A stretch of 64,000 nucleotides of DNA from positions 1-64,000 of the forward strand of contig NZ_BCYT01000012.1 of assembly GCF_001598335.1 (NCBI RefSeq), given 5' to 3'. Position 1 is the first letter of the stretch. The number at the start of each line of letters is the position of its first letter. The notes beneath the pieces were generated by a model that was given only the letters and a program-made list of their open reading frames with translations, ran no database searches and was not told the origin of the DNA. Source of the DNA: Sphingobium abikonense NBRC 16140 (lineage in GTDB: Bacteria; Pseudomonadota; Alphaproteobacteria; Sphingomonadales; Sphingomonadaceae). The position numbers and the translations under genes were made by a program. This document shows positions 1 through 9,176 of this stretch, in pieces.

Positions 1-378
1 CAAACGATTTCCGGGCTCGCTCGATCGGCCGGCGTCAATGTGGAGACGGTCCGCTATTATCAGCGCCGCGGGCTGATCGCGACGCCGCCGCGCGGGAAAG
101 GCGTGCGGCGCTATGGCGCGGAGGATGTGCGGCGGCTGGGCTTCATCCGGTCCGCGCAGGCGGCTGGTTTCACGCTCGATGAAATAGCGGAATTGCTGGA
201 ACTGGACGCCGGGCAGGATCGGGCGCGGGCGCGCGAACTGGCCGCCGAACGGATCGCCGCGCTGGACGCCAGGATCAAGGCGTTGCAACAGGCGCGGTCC
301 GCGCTGGAGCGGCTTGCCCGGAAGTGCCATGAAACGGAGGAAGGGCCGTGCCCGATCCTCACGGCCTTCGAAGCATGA
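1..378 (+). CDS. MerR-family transcriptional regulator (5' truncated by window edge)
   Basis: The reading frame is already open at base 1, so the first few residues lie outside the window; about 125 residues are visible. The N-terminal half is a MerR winged helix-turn-helix (GLARSAGVNVETVRYYQRRG, then RRYGAEDVRRLGFIRSAQAAG). An Ala/Arg-rich dimerisation helix follows. The C-terminus KCHETEEGPCPIL matches the last two metal-binding cysteines of mercury-type MerR proteins. The cysteine that normally opens the dimerisation helix (Cys82 of Tn501 MerR) is not there: the local sequence is LELDAGQDRARA. The three-coordinate Hg(II) site is therefore incomplete, and the ligand may be another soft metal or thiol chemistry. 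It is convergent with ruvX. The MerR-family call is certain; the ligand is not. Confidence 0.85.
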   Translation, partial: QTISGLARSAGVNVETVRYYQRRGLIATPPRGKGVRRYGAEDVRRLGFIRSAQAAGFTLDEIAELLELDAGQDRARARELAAERIAALDARIKALQQARSALERLARKCHETEEGPCPILTAFEA

Positions 379-404
379 GCGAATGGGAGCGGGCCGTAAG
401 ACGC

Positions 405-878
405 CTATTCCAGTCCCGCGACCAGCCCGTCGATCGCACCCTGAAGGATGTAGCTGGCGGCGAGTTTGTCCACCAGCTCGTCGCGGCGCGCGCGGCTGGC
501 GTCGGCTTCCAGCAGGGTGCGGGTGACCGCCTGCGTCGACCAGCGCTCGTCCCAGAGCAGGATGGGTAGGCCAAGGTCGGCGATATTGTGCGCAAAGGCG
601 CGGCTGGCCTGCGCGCGCGGGGAGAAGCTGCCGTCGAGGTTGAGGGGAAGGCCGATGACGACGCCCTTCACCTGCTGCTGGTCGATGAAGGCGGCCAGGC
701 CGATCTTGTCCTTGCCGAATTTGCCGCGCGTAACGGTGTAGGCGGGGCTGGCGATCGTCCAGGCCGCGTCGCAGAGTGCTAGGCCGATGGTCTTGGTGCC
801 GACATCCATGCCGATCAGCCGCCCGCCATGGGGTAAAGCCTGTCGGAAGGCCGCGCGATCTGTCGTCACCACTGTCAT
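405..878 (-). CDS. ruvX: RuvX/YqgF family Holliday-junction resolvase-like protein
   Basis: A protein of 157 residues in the RNase H fold family of YqgF, implicated in 16S/23S rRNA 5'-end maturation and once proposed as a Holliday-junction resolvase. Visible motifs are [16 protein letters not shown] with the first catalytic Asp, [21 protein letters not shown], and a final acidic motif in [14 protein letters not shown]. The length fits the family. I chose the ATG at 878 because family members start shortly before the FRxALP segment. A GTG at 914 would extend the protein by 12 residues and overlap the upstream stop as GTGA, which suggests coupling to the DUF3089 gene. It is convergent with the MerR gene. 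Confidence 0.88.
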   Translation of the reverse strand: MTVVTTDRAAFRQALPHGGRLIGMDVGTKTIGLALCDAAWTIASPAYTVTRGKFGKDKIGLAAFIDQQQVKGVVIGLPLNLDGSFSPRAQASRAFAHNIADLGLPILLWDERWSTQAVTRTLLEADASRARRDELVDKLAASYILQGAIDGLVAGLE

Positions 879-910
879 GGCGGTGCCTGTGTCACCGATC
901 GCGGCGAATG

Positions 911-2056
911 TCACTCGCCGCGAAAGGCCGCCAGCCTTTTTAGCGCATCCTCCCGCACATTGCCCCAGAACAGGCTATAGTCATAGACGTGGTAATTATT
1001 GCCCGGCAGGGTGAAGGGCCCCATGTCGACCGGCTCCCCGATCATTAGCACGCCACTGGTATCGCAGCGCGCCGGCACGATGCCGGGGACCAGCTTGGGC
1101 GGCTGGCCTTCTTCGCGAGCGTCGAGCGTCCCCTTGTTCGCGCTGGCCGGCGCCTGGCCGTTGAAGGCGCCGGTAATGGGGTTGGTGCAGAGCATGTGCG
1201 TGCCCTTGCGCGGCCGGCCGGTATAGCCGCTCTTGCGCTCAAAGCTGTCGACCACGGCGGAGGGGTCGGCCGGTTCGGCGTAGCTTTGCCAGCTGACGAT
1301 GCAATGCGCTTGGTCGCGGCGCGCGCAGGCGGGCAGGCCGAGCGCGGGCAGGTCCGCCTCTATCGAAACGGGCCAGCCCACGACATAGGCGGCGACGATC
1401 CGGTCCGCGATCGGCTTGCCCGCGACTTGGTTCCGCAGCAATTCCAGTAGGTGACGCGAGCCCTGGCTATGGGCGGCAAGGATCAGCGGGCCTTGCGGGT
1501 TGGCTTTGAGGAAAGCCGCAAAGGCCTGGCGCACATCGCCATAGGCGGCCGCCAGCGCCTTGTCGCCTTCCGGTCCCTGCGTCAGGAACGCGCCATAATT
1601 GGCCTGGCGATAGCGCGGCGCCCAGATGGCGCCCGCACCGTTGAAGGCGCTGGCCTGGCTGGCGACAAAGCGGCGCGCGGTGGCGTTGGCCTCCGCATTG
1701 TCCAGTGCAGCGTTCCAGTGCGCGCTGCCGAAGGTGGTGATGTAGCTGGTGGGATGGATGAAAAAGACCGCCGCCTGGCCCCGTTCCTTGGAAACGGGCG
1801 TGCCCGCAGGCGTCCAGAGCGCCGGATTGTCCTTCGCTATGTCCGGTCGCGCGATCCACATCGTCGCGTCGGCATAGGCATCAGCCGGCAGGGGCTTGAG
1901 CGGTTCGAAAGGCTCGCGTGGCACCATCACGGCGCGGATCAGCGCATTTCCCCAAAGTGCGTAGACCGCGCTCGCGCCGATCGCCAGCACGACCAACGCC
2001 GCGACGACATAGAGGAATTTGCGCGCCACCCTTTTCTCCCCGCCCTTTTGGAACAT
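911..2056 (-). CDS. DUF3089 domain-containing alpha/beta-hydrolase-like protein, membrane anchored
   Basis: A protein of 381 residues. One N-terminal hydrophobic helix (around residues 13-33, [19 protein letters not shown]) probably anchors it in the inner membrane with the catalytic part in the periplasm. The rest matches the DUF3089 family: [10 protein letters not shown] near the start of the domain, then [12 protein letters not shown], which carries a lipase-like nucleophile elbow (GxSxG-related, AHSQGS). Substrate unknown. The frame extends to 2158, but AAGGGAG lies six bases before the ATG at 2056, and a 2158 start would overlap the divergent gatC. The ruvX gene follows directly, so the two may be cotranscribed. 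Confidence 0.8.
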   Translation of the reverse strand: MFQKGGEKRVARKFLYVVAALVVLAIGASAVYALWGNALIRAVMVPREPFEPLKPLPADAYADATMWIARPDIAKDNPALWTPAGTPVSKERGQAAVFFIHPTSYITTFGSAHWNAALDNAEANATARRFVASQASAFNGAGAIWAPRYRQANYGAFLTQGPEGDKALAAAYGDVRQAFAAFLKANPQGPLILAAHSQGSRHLLELLRNQVAGKPIADRIVAAYVVGWPVSIEADLPALGLPACARRDQAHCIVSWQSYAEPADPSAVVDSFERKSGYTGRPRKGTHMLCTNPITGAFNGQAPASANKGTLDAREEGQPPKLVPGIVPARCDTSGVLMIGEPVDMGPFTLPGNNYHVYDYSLFWGNVREDALKRLAAFRGE

Positions 2057-2156
2057 TGCGCTCCCTTGCCACCTCATGTCTGGCGCAAGGAAGGTACCCG
2101 CGCAAGAGGCGCGAAAGCGGCTTGATGGCGGGCGGTGCCGATGGTAGCGGCAACCC

Positions 2157-2444
2157 ATGTCGATAGACCTTCAGACCGTGAAAAAGATCGCCAGCCTGTC
2201 GCGCATTTCCGTGACTGATGCCGAGGCGGAGGCTATGGTGCCCGAACTCAACAACATTCTGGGCTGGGTGGAGCAACTGGGCGAGGTGGACGTGACCGGC
2301 GTTGAGCCGATGACCGCCGTGATCCCCAATCAGCAGCGCCTGCGCGACGATGTCGTCACCGATGGCGATGTGCGCGACAAGGTGCTGGCCAACGCGCCGC
2401 AGGCCGAACATGGCTTTTTCGCGGTGCCCAAGGTGATCGAGTGA
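2157..2444 (+). CDS. gatC: Asp-tRNA(Asn)/Glu-tRNA(Gln) amidotransferase subunit C
   Basis: A protein of 95 residues, the usual GatC length. It starts [18 protein letters not shown] and carries the conserved [11 protein letters not shown] helix and the VEPM..V motif followed by LRDDVV and FFAVPKVIE at the C-terminus. GatC stabilises GatA and bridges GatA and GatB in the complex that converts misacylated Glu-tRNA(Gln) and Asp-tRNA(Asn) to the cognate amides. It is the first gene of gatC-gatA-gatB, but about 100 bp with a partial palindromic repeat separates it from gatA. It is divergent from the DUF3089 gene. Confidence 0.95.
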   Translation: MSIDLQTVKKIASLSRISVTDAEAEAMVPELNNILGWVEQLGEVDVTGVEPMTAVIPNQQRLRDDVVTDGDVRDKVLANAPQAEHGFFAVPKVIE

Positions 2445-2484
2445 CCTTCTTTGTCGCCATTCGCCATGAATTGGTCGAAGGGCT

Positions 2485-2544
2485 GCACTATTCTTCAAGG
2501 AAGGACTGGGCTTCGACAGGCTCAGCCCGAACGGGGTTAGAGTT
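2485..2544. repeat. Partial sphingomonad palindromic element between gatC and gatA
   Basis: The stretch contains GGGCTTCGACAGGCTCAGCCC followed by GAACGG. The same core occurs in the two longer elements at 33792-33896 and 55785-55899. Here only the right-hand arm and outer end are recognisable, so it looks like a truncated copy. It runs to within ten bases of the proposed gatA start. Confidence 0.7.
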
Positions 2545-4029
2545 TTGACTGATCTGACTGATCTTACCGTAGCCGACATTCGCGACGGATTCCGCGCCGG
2601 CGATTTTTCGGCGCGCGAGGTGGCGGAGGCGTTCAACGCCAATGTCGCCGCGGCCAAGGCGCTCAACGCCTTCATCGTGGAAACGCCGGAAAAAGCGCTG
2701 GACGCAGCCGACGCCGCCGACAAGGCGAAGGCCGCCGGCGAAACGCTGGGTCAGCTTGCCGGCGTGCCGATCGGCATGAAGGACCTGTTTTGCACGCAGG
2801 GCGTCCAGACGACCGCCGCCAGCCACATGCTGGAAGGCTTCGTCCCAACCTATGAGTCTACCGTGTCCGGCAAGCTGTGGGCGGCGGGCGCGGGAATGCT
2901 GGGCAAGCTCAACCTCGACCAGTTCGCCATGGGGTCGTCGAACGAGACCAGCTATTATGGCAATGTCATCTCGCCTTGGCGGCGAGGCGGCGGCGATAAT
3001 GCGGCGCTGGCGCCCGGCGGCTCCTCGGGCGGCTCCTCCTCGGCCATCGCCGCGCGGCTGTGCCCGGCGGCGACCGGCACCGATACCGGCGGATCGATCC
3101 GTCAGCCCGCCGCTTTCACCGGCATCAGCGGGATCAAGCCCACCTATGGCCGCTGCTCGCGCTGGGGCATCGTGGCGTTTGCTTCGTCGCTGGACCAGGC
3201 GGGGCCGATGGCGCGGACGGTGCGCGACAACGCCATCCTGCTGGAAGTCATGTCGGGCTTTGACCCCAAGGATTCGACCAGTCTCGACCTTCCCGTCCCG
3301 CAGTGGGAAGCGAATTTGTCGAGCGACCTCAAGGGGAAGAAGGTCGGTATTCCCAAGGAATATCGCCCCGAAGGCCTGGACCCGGAAATCTCCGCCTTGT
3401 GGGATCGCGGCATCGAATGGCTGAGGGATGCCGGCGCCGAAGTCGTGGACGTGTCGTTGCCGCATACGCAATATGCGCTGCCGACCTATTATATCATCGC
3501 GCCAGCCGAAGCCTCTTCCAACCTCGCCCGCTATGATGGCGTGCGCTACGGCCAGCGCGACTTGCCCGATGGGGCGGGCTTGCAGGACATGTATGCCGCG
3601 ACCCGCGCCGCCGGCTTCGGGCCGGAGGTCAAGCGCCGCATCATGATCGGCACCTATGTGCTGTCGGCGGGCTTCTACGACGCCTATTATACGCAGGCGC
3701 AGAAGGTCCGGGCGCTGATCGCCCGTGATTTCGAACTGGCTTTCGAAAAGTGCGACCTGCTTCTGACGCCGACCGCGCCGAGCGCGTCTTTCGCGCTGGG
3801 CGAGAAGCAGGCCGATCCGCTGGCCATGTATCTGAACGACGTCTTTACCGTGCCGGCTTCGCTGGCAGGGCTGCCGGCGATGGCGGTGCCGGGCGGGCTG
3901 GATTCGGCGGGGTTGCCGATCGGATTGCAGATCATCGGCAAGGCGCTGGACGAGCAAACGGTGCTGAACGCATCGCTGGCGCTGGAAGAACGGGCCGGCT
4001 TCACGGCGCGGCCGGACAAGTGGTGGTAA
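2545..4029 (+). CDS. gatA: Asp-tRNA(Asn)/Glu-tRNA(Gln) amidotransferase subunit A
   Basis: A protein of 494 residues, normal GatA length. It is the glutaminase/amidase subunit that releases ammonia from glutamine. The amidase-signature triad is visible: Lys79 in PIGMKDLF, the cis-Ser160 in [12 protein letters not shown], and nucleophile Ser184 in [14 protein letters not shown]. The start is TTG at 2545; no ATG occurs in frame before the conserved [16 protein letters not shown] segment. The region just upstream is a repeat remnant without a clear Shine-Dalgarno sequence, so the leader appears to have been altered by the repeat. Second gene of the gat cluster. Confidence 0.95.
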   Translation: MTDLTDLTVADIRDGFRAGDFSAREVAEAFNANVAAAKALNAFIVETPEKALDAADAADKAKAAGETLGQLAGVPIGMKDLFCTQGVQTTAASHMLEGFVPTYESTVSGKLWAAGAGMLGKLNLDQFAMGSSNETSYYGNVISPWRRGGGDNAALAPGGSSGGSSSAIAARLCPAATGTDTGGSIRQPAAFTGISGIKPTYGRCSRWGIVAFASSLDQAGPMARTVRDNAILLEVMSGFDPKDSTSLDLPVPQWEANLSSDLKGKKVGIPKEYRPEGLDPEISALWDRGIEWLRDAGAEVVDVSLPHTQYALPTYYIIAPAEASSNLARYDGVRYGQRDLPDGAGLQDMYAATRAAGFGPEVKRRIMIGTYVLSAGFYDAYYTQAQKVRALIARDFELAFEKCDLLLTPTAPSASFALGEKQADPLAMYLNDVFTVPASLAGLPAMAVPGGLDSAGLPIGLQIIGKALDEQTVLNASLALEERAGFTARPDKWW

Positions 4030-4039
4030 GCAATCATTG

Positions 4040-4118
4040 TCATGCCAGCGCAGGCTGGCATCTTAGGCGATGTGGCACGACATACGAGAAAGATCCCAGC
4101 CTTCGCTGGGATGACGGT
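4040..4118. repeat. Palindromic intergenic repeat (two hairpins) between gatA and gatB
   Basis: Two short hairpins about 30 bp apart: ATGCCAGC-gcag-GCTGGCAT near 4042-4061, and ATCCCAGC-cttc-GCTGGGAT near 4093-4112 followed by GACGG. This matches a widespread proteobacterial palindrome that reads as PAKAGI / CAGMT in frame. It is unrelated to the CTTCGACAGGCTCAG element also present in this window. Confidence 0.75.
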
Positions 4119-4126
4119 GTGAAAAG

Positions 4127-5632
4127 ATGACTGAATCAACCTATCGCATCCAGGGCGCAACCGGTGAATGGGAGGTCGTGATCGGCCTTGAAGTCCATGC
4201 GCAGGTGACGTCGAACGCCAAGCTGTTTTCAGGCGCGGCGACGGCGTTCGGCGCGGAGCCCAATACGCAGGTCAGCTTGGTCGACGCGGCCATGCCCGGC
4301 ATGCTGCCTGTGCCCAATCGCGAATGCATCCGCCAGGCGGTGCGCACCGGCATGGCGATCGACGCGCAGATCAACAAATGGTCGCGCTTCGACCGAAAGA
4401 ACTATTTCTACGCGGATCTGCCGCAGGGCTATCAGATCAGCCAGCTCTATCACCCGATCGTCGGCGAGGGCGCGATCGACATCGTGCTGGATGAGAAAAA
4501 CCCCGAAACCAGCACCAAGCGCATCGGCGTCGAGCGCATCCATGTCGAGCAGGATGCTGGCAAGCTGATGCATGATCAGCACCCCACCAGCTCCTATGTC
4601 GATCTCAACCGGTCGGGCGTGGCATTGATGGAAATCGTGTCGAAGCCCGATATGCGTTCTCCCGCCGAAGCCGGGGCGTATCTGTCGAAGTTGCGGACGA
4701 TCCTGCGCTATGTGGGGTCGTGCGACGGCAATATGGACCAGGGCTCGATGCGCGCCGACGTGAACGTCTCCGTGCGCAGACCTGGCGAGCCGTTCGGCAC
4801 GCGGACCGAAACGAAAAATGTGAACTCCGTCCGCTTCGTCATGGCCGTGGTCGAGCATGAGGCGAGCCGCCAGGTCGACGTGCTGGAGGCCGGTGGCAAA
4901 GTGGTGCAGGAAACGCGCCTGTACGACCCGGATCGCAATGAAACGCGCTCGATGCGGTCGAAGGAAGATGCGCACGACTATCGCTACTTCCCCGATCCTG
5001 ACCTTTTGCCGCTGGAACTGGACGAGGCTTTCCTGAAGGAATGTCGCCAGTCGCTGCCAGAGCTGCCGGACGCCAAGCGGGCGCGCTATGTGAACGATCT
5101 GGGCTTGTCCGCCTATAATGCGACGACCCTGACCGCCGACGCCGACACCGCGCGCTGGTTTGAAGCGTTGTTGGCCGAAGGCGCGCGCATCCAGAAGAAG
5201 AGCGAGGGCGAAGTCGCCAAGGCGTCGGCCAACTGGCTGCTGTCGGAGCTTTATGGCGCGCTCAATCGTCTGGGCAAGTCGCTGGAAGAAAGTCCGGTCG
5301 GGCCGGAGGAGGGCGCTGAACTGCTTGCGCTGGTGGCAGACGGCACGATCAGCGGCACCATTGCCAAGCAGGTGTTCGAGATCATGCTGGAAACGGGCGC
5401 GCGCGCGCCAGCCATCGTGGAAGAAAAGGGCCTGAAGCAGACGTCCGACACGGGCGCGATTGAGGCCGCGGTAGCCAAGGTGCTGGCCGACAATGCCGAC
5501 AAGGTCGCGCAATATAAGGGCGGCAAGGAAGCCCTGTTCGGCTTCTTCGTGGGCCAGACGATGAAGGCGATGCAGGGCAAGGCCAATCCTCAGGTCGTCA
5601 ACGAAATGGTGAAGAAGGGACTGGCTGGCTAA
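4127..5632 (+). CDS. gatB: Asp-tRNA(Asn)/Glu-tRNA(Gln) amidotransferase subunit B
   Basis: A protein of 501 residues matching GatB. It phosphorylates the misacylated tRNA side chain and receives ammonia from GatA. The N-terminal kinase-like cradle is clear ([11 protein letters not shown], then [15 protein letters not shown] and the [19 protein letters not shown] region). The middle carries DVNVSVR and [11 protein letters not shown]. The C-terminal YqeY-like tail domain ends [13 protein letters not shown]. The ATG at 4127 follows a palindromic repeat, so gatA and gatB are separated by about 100 bp instead of being overlapped. A Rho-independent terminator follows 30 bp after the stop, closing the gat unit. 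Confidence 0.95.
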   Translation: MTESTYRIQGATGEWEVVIGLEVHAQVTSNAKLFSGAATAFGAEPNTQVSLVDAAMPGMLPVPNRECIRQAVRTGMAIDAQINKWSRFDRKNYFYADLPQGYQISQLYHPIVGEGAIDIVLDEKNPETSTKRIGVERIHVEQDAGKLMHDQHPTSSYVDLNRSGVALMEIVSKPDMRSPAEAGAYLSKLRTILRYVGSCDGNMDQGSMRADVNVSVRRPGEPFGTRTETKNVNSVRFVMAVVEHEASRQVDVLEAGGKVVQETRLYDPDRNETRSMRSKEDAHDYRYFPDPDLLPLELDEAFLKECRQSLPELPDAKRARYVNDLGLSAYNATTLTADADTARWFEALLAEGARIQKKSEGEVAKASANWLLSELYGALNRLGKSLEESPVGPEEGAELLALVADGTISGTIAKQVFEIMLETGARAPAIVEEKGLKQTSDTGAIEAAVAKVLADNADKVAQYKGGKEALFGFFVGQTMKAMQGKANPQVVNEMVKKGLAG

Positions 5633-5660
5633 GTCGATCCGATCATTTAAAGCAATGACA

Positions 5661-5692
5661 AAAGGGGTGCTTGGTTAAGCGTCCCTTTTTTT
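5661..5692 (+). terminator. Rho-independent terminator after gatB
   Basis: A 10-bp stem, AGGGGTGCTT-ggtt-AAGCGTCCCT, with two wobble pairs, is followed directly by a run of T. It lies 29 bp after the gatB stop. Confidence 0.85.
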
Positions 5693-5710
5693 ATGCCTAC
5701 GCCGATGGGC

Positions 5711-5753
5711 AAAGAGAAGGGGCGCCGCCGGGGGACCAGCGACGCCCCTCTTT
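5711..5753 (-). terminator. Probable terminator of the autotransporter operon (bidirectional)
   Basis: AGGGGCG pairs with CGCCCCT around a loop of about 18 bases that can fold further. The minus-strand transcript then runs into TTCTCTTT. It lies about 100 bp beyond the autotransporter stop. The plus side also has CTCTTT, so it may act in both directions. Confidence 0.55.
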
Positions 5754-5848
5754 ATGTTCGGCGCCCTTGGGGAGGGATATGTGCCGAAGCGGAAGCGGCG
5801 GACCGGGAGGGTCTGTGGGGTGTGGCCCGCCGCTTCAAAGATCAGACG

Positions 5849-8800
5849 TCACAGGACGAAGTTAACCGTCGCGCGAAATGAGATGGCGACGTGATTTTGT
5901 TGTTCCTCCGCGCCGAATTCGCCGCCGACGCGGAAGGTGTCCGTGCCGCCATAGAGACGCGCGCGGCCGGTCCAGCCATTGGTGCGATCTTCCGCCACCA
6001 GCGTGAACTGGTCGCCATCCTTGAAATAGGCGGTGGTGTCGCCGAGCGATCCGCCGATGATCTGACGCCGGCCGCCCTCCAGCTCCAGCCGGACCCAGCC
6101 GTCGGCAGGGTTCAGACTTCCGAAATCATAGCCGGCCGTGATCGTGCCGTTGGCGGTGGTTTCGTCGCTCGTGCGGCCCAGCACCGTCAGGTTGAAGGCA
6201 TCGCCGCCACCGGTTTCGGCATAGCCATCTTCCTTGAGCCGGTAATAGTCGATGCCGACTGCCGGACGCAGGCTGAACCGGTTGAACTGCATCTGATAGG
6301 AGAGGCCGGCGGTCGCGGAATAGAGATCGCCATCCCATTCTCCGTCGGCGGTGCGCGTCACGTCGCCATTTTCGAAATGGCGGGTGCCCGAGAAGTTGAT
6401 CTTGGCTGCGGACAGGCGGGCAAAGGCCAGCAGTGGCCCCCATTGGCCGCGCCAGTGCGCCGCCAGTTCATATTGATCGGAATCCACGGCATTGTTCGAA
6501 CCGCTGGAATCGCTGCCGTGAATATAGGCGAAGGACCCGCCAAATGCGCCCAGATCGGTCAGATATTCGACACCGCCGCCCGCACCCCAGCCATTGATGT
6601 CGTAGGACGCCGTGCTGCCCACGCTCTTGGCGCTGCCGAAGGCGACCTGTTGCAGCCAGAAGCCCAGACGGCCGTCCTTGGTGCGGTAGATGCCATTGGG
6701 ATCCGACAGGATGCGGGCGGTCGCGCGCGATCCCGACGTGACCGCTTCAAAGGTGCCGCCGGCATGGTCGGGCAGCATCTGGCGCAGATTGGCGTTCAGC
6801 GTCGTGCCGTCCGCTATGCCAAGATAGGCGTCGGCAATGTCGCTGTCATTGTCGAGCGCGTTGAAGATCGCGTCATAGGCGCGGGCCACCGACCCGCTCA
6901 GCCCCAGTTCCGCGACGCTTTTTGCTGCAATCGACAGAGTGACGGTGCCGGCGGACGTATCGCCCGTCACGCTGCCCTTGAAAATATAGGGTAGCAGGGT
7001 TTCGGTATCGAGCGCCGGTGCGCCACTGAGCGATCCGGCGCGGACGATGACATAGTCCCCTTCCGATCCGCTGACCTGAGCCAGATTGACCTTCACCTGC
7101 GATCCGCTGGCAAAGCTTGCCGCGCCCGCCACGTCGTAGAGCGTGCTGGTTCCTTCCCCTGCATCAATAGTGACGCCGATGGTGGATGTCCCGATGGCGG
7201 CCAGGGAATTCAGCGCGATTGTTCCGCCGTTGGTGGCGTTCAACATGCCGCCATTCAGCACCACGTCGATATTGCCGGCGTTACTGATCGCTCCGGACAG
7301 GCTGGACGTACCCCCCATTGTCAGCGTGCCGGAACCGTTGCCGAAGTCGACGGCGCCGATGATCGCGGCGGTGTCCGCCAGGGTCAGGTTGGCCGATCCG
7401 GTCCCGAAGCTGGTATTGCCGGTCAGCGTGGTGCTGCCGGAAAGCGCCATGCTGTCATCGCCAGCGCCCAGCGCGACATTGCCGGTGATGGTGCCGGCCG
7501 ACACCATCACGCTGTCATTGCCGGCACCCAGGCGAACGTCACCGATGATGACAGGCGCGCTGGCGTCTTCGTCCGTCCTGCCTTGGGTCAATGTGACGCC
7601 GCTGTCATTGGCACTCAGATCAATCGCAATGTTGGAAGCGCCGCCCGAAGCGGAAATCGTTCCGCTGTTGCTGAGAACAGAAACGGTGCCGGAGTTGTCC
7701 ACTATGGCGATGGCCGTGCCGGCTTCATCGTCTAGCGCTGCTGATGTCACGGTTCCACTGACGATCAACTGTTCGACATTTGCGCCCGCATCAATCACGA
7801 TGGCACGCGCAGCGGTATTTTCTTCCGACGAGCCCGTCGCACCGATTGCGCCGCTGACTTCGATCGTCCCGGCACTGGCTCCTGACCCCAGCCGGAGGGC
7901 CGTGGCGTTGCTGTCATAGGACACCGCCGCGATCGTACCGTCTACCAATATGCCTTTGGCTATGTCGACATTGCCGCCCAGCCCGCCGATGACGAGGCCA
8001 TTGGCGTCAACGCCGTCATAGATGCCATAGCCGGCTATGGTGCCGTTGACGATCAATCCGTAGCCCGATCCACCTGCGGCCACGGCGCCGATCGTCGTGT
8101 CCACATCCGCCGCGCCGACCTGAACCGAAGCGGATGATCCATAGGTCACGATCGAAGCCGACCCTTCGGTGCTGTCGGTCAGGCCGTCATCGTCGATGTC
8201 GGTGTCATCTTCATCATCGTCGTCCCCTGCGACCGGCGGCACGTCGAAGATGACGCCACCGCTGACATTGCCGGCGATCACGAGAGCCGATCCGCCCTGA
8301 AGCAAATCATCGTCGTCCAGAATATCGGTGTCGCTGGGGCGGGTGGTGTAGCGATAGCCGTTGCTGACGATCGATCCCTGGATCTTGACCGCGCCGTCCA
8401 CATCGCCCAGCAGCGCCGCGCCGACGCTGTTTTCGCCCGTGGCGCTGATGGCGCCGCGCAAGGTGACGTCACCTGTCACGTCATTGGCGATCACGCCATA
8501 GCTGTTGTCGCCCACCACCGTGATCGAGCCGCTGGTCGCCAGGTCGCCGGTGAGCGCGCCATCCAGACGGATGCCGGCCGAATCATTGCCTTCGATGCTG
8601 ATGGTGCCGCTATGGGTGATGTCGCCGTTATGGCCAGCGCCCGATTGCACCCAGATGCCCTTCTTGTTGCTGCCTTTTGCAAAGGGGCCATCCGTGTCGC
8701 CGTCGTCATCATCGTCTTCGGCAGTATAATCCTCTGTCAGCGTGATCGTGCCGCTGTTGGTGATGTCGCCGGTGGTGCCGGGCGCGATCAAAATGCCGGT

Positions 8801-9061
8801 GACGTTATCCGCGTCGTTGATCGTGATCGTGCCTGCGTTTGAAACGTCGTTATTGCTGTCTACCGTTACCCCGGTGCCGCTGGTCAGCTTGATCGATCCG
8901 GCCGACGTGATGGTGATGTCGTCCGCCGATCCGTTGGCCACGGTCGACGTCCTGACAGGCGCGGTGGTCGCTGACGTGATCTGGGTTTCCGCCGCCGCGT
9001 CCGCGCCGGCCAGTGCCACCAGAACCGGGGCGATGGCCGTACAGGCCAAAAGATGTCGCAT
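5849..9061 (-). CDS. Autotransporter outer-membrane beta-barrel protein with acidic passenger (type Va secretion)
   Basis: A protein of 1070 residues with three parts. A signal peptide covers residues 1-24 (MRHLLACTAIAPVLVALAGA, cleavage near ADAAA). A passenger of about 770 residues is rich in Gly, Ser, Thr, Asn and Asp with many short beta strands of the type NSGTITL and GDITHSGTIS. A C-terminal beta-barrel spans about residues 796-1070 (DGRLGFWLQQ to VNFVL). The passenger has three very acidic inserts (115-125, 244-253, 279-300); the last contains DTDIDDDG, a calcium-loop-like motif. GAGND and GAGDD at 512 and 532 resemble RTX-type repeats. AGGAG lies seven bases before the chosen ATG; the frame extends upstream to 9280. 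It is last after sigma-FecR-receptor genes. Surface adhesin is the likeliest role. Confidence 0.85.
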   Translation of the reverse strand: MRHLLACTAIAPVLVALAGADAAAETQITSATTAPVRTSTVANGSADDITITSAGSIKLTSGTGVTVDSNNDVSNAGTITINDADNVTGILIAPGTTGDITNSGTITLTEDYTAEDDDDDGDTDGPFAKGSNKKGIWVQSGAGHNGDITHSGTISIEGNDSAGIRLDGALTGDLATSGSITVVGDNSYGVIANDVTGDVTLRGAISATGENSVGAALLGDVDGAVKIQGSIVSNGYRYTTRPSDTDILDDDDLLQGGSALVIAGNVSGGVIFDVPPVAGDDDDEDDTDIDDDGLTDSTEGSASIVTYGSSASVQVGAADVDTTIGAVAAGGSGYGLIVNGTIAGYGIYDGVDANGLVIGGLGGNVDIAKGILVDGTIAAVSYDSNATALRLGSGASAGTIEVSGAIGATGSSEENTAARAIVIDAGANVEQLIVSGTVTSAALDDEAGTAIAIVDNSGTVSVLSNSGTISASGGASNIAIDLSANDSGVTLTQGRTDEDASAPVIIGDVRLGAGNDSVMVSAGTITGNVALGAGDDSMALSGSTTLTGNTSFGTGSANLTLADTAAIIGAVDFGNGSGTLTMGGTSSLSGAISNAGNIDVVLNGGMLNATNGGTIALNSLAAIGTSTIGVTIDAGEGTSTLYDVAGAASFASGSQVKVNLAQVSGSEGDYVIVRAGSLSGAPALDTETLLPYIFKGSVTGDTSAGTVTLSIAAKSVAELGLSGSVARAYDAIFNALDNDSDIADAYLGIADGTTLNANLRQMLPDHAGGTFEAVTSGSRATARILSDPNGIYRTKDGRLGFWLQQVAFGSAKSVGSTASYDINGWGAGGGVEYLTDLGAFGGSFAYIHGSDSSGSNNAVDSDQYELAAHWRGQWGPLLAFARLSAAKINFSGTRHFENGDVTRTADGEWDGDLYSATAGLSYQMQFNRFSLRPAVGIDYYRLKEDGYAETGGGDAFNLTVLGRTSDETTANGTITAGYDFGSLNPADGWVRLELEGGRRQIIGGSLGDTTAYFKDGDQFTLVAEDRTNGWTGRARLYGGTDTFRVGGEFGAEEQQNHVAISFRATVNFVL

Positions 9062-9176
9062 GATGTCTCCTCTGCGTGCCGCGCTGCAGTTGTTGTGAAA
9101 GGCGCGCGTGCGCATGGGACGTCGCCGGAGCGGGCTTCCCGTCCGGCGCTGCGATGAATGGATGTTCAGGCTATCG

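Noticed and set aside
7400..8900. Repetitive passenger DNA as a possible CRISPR or tandem array
   Set aside because: The repeats are degenerate, of varying spacing, and stay in frame as beta-strand protein repeats.
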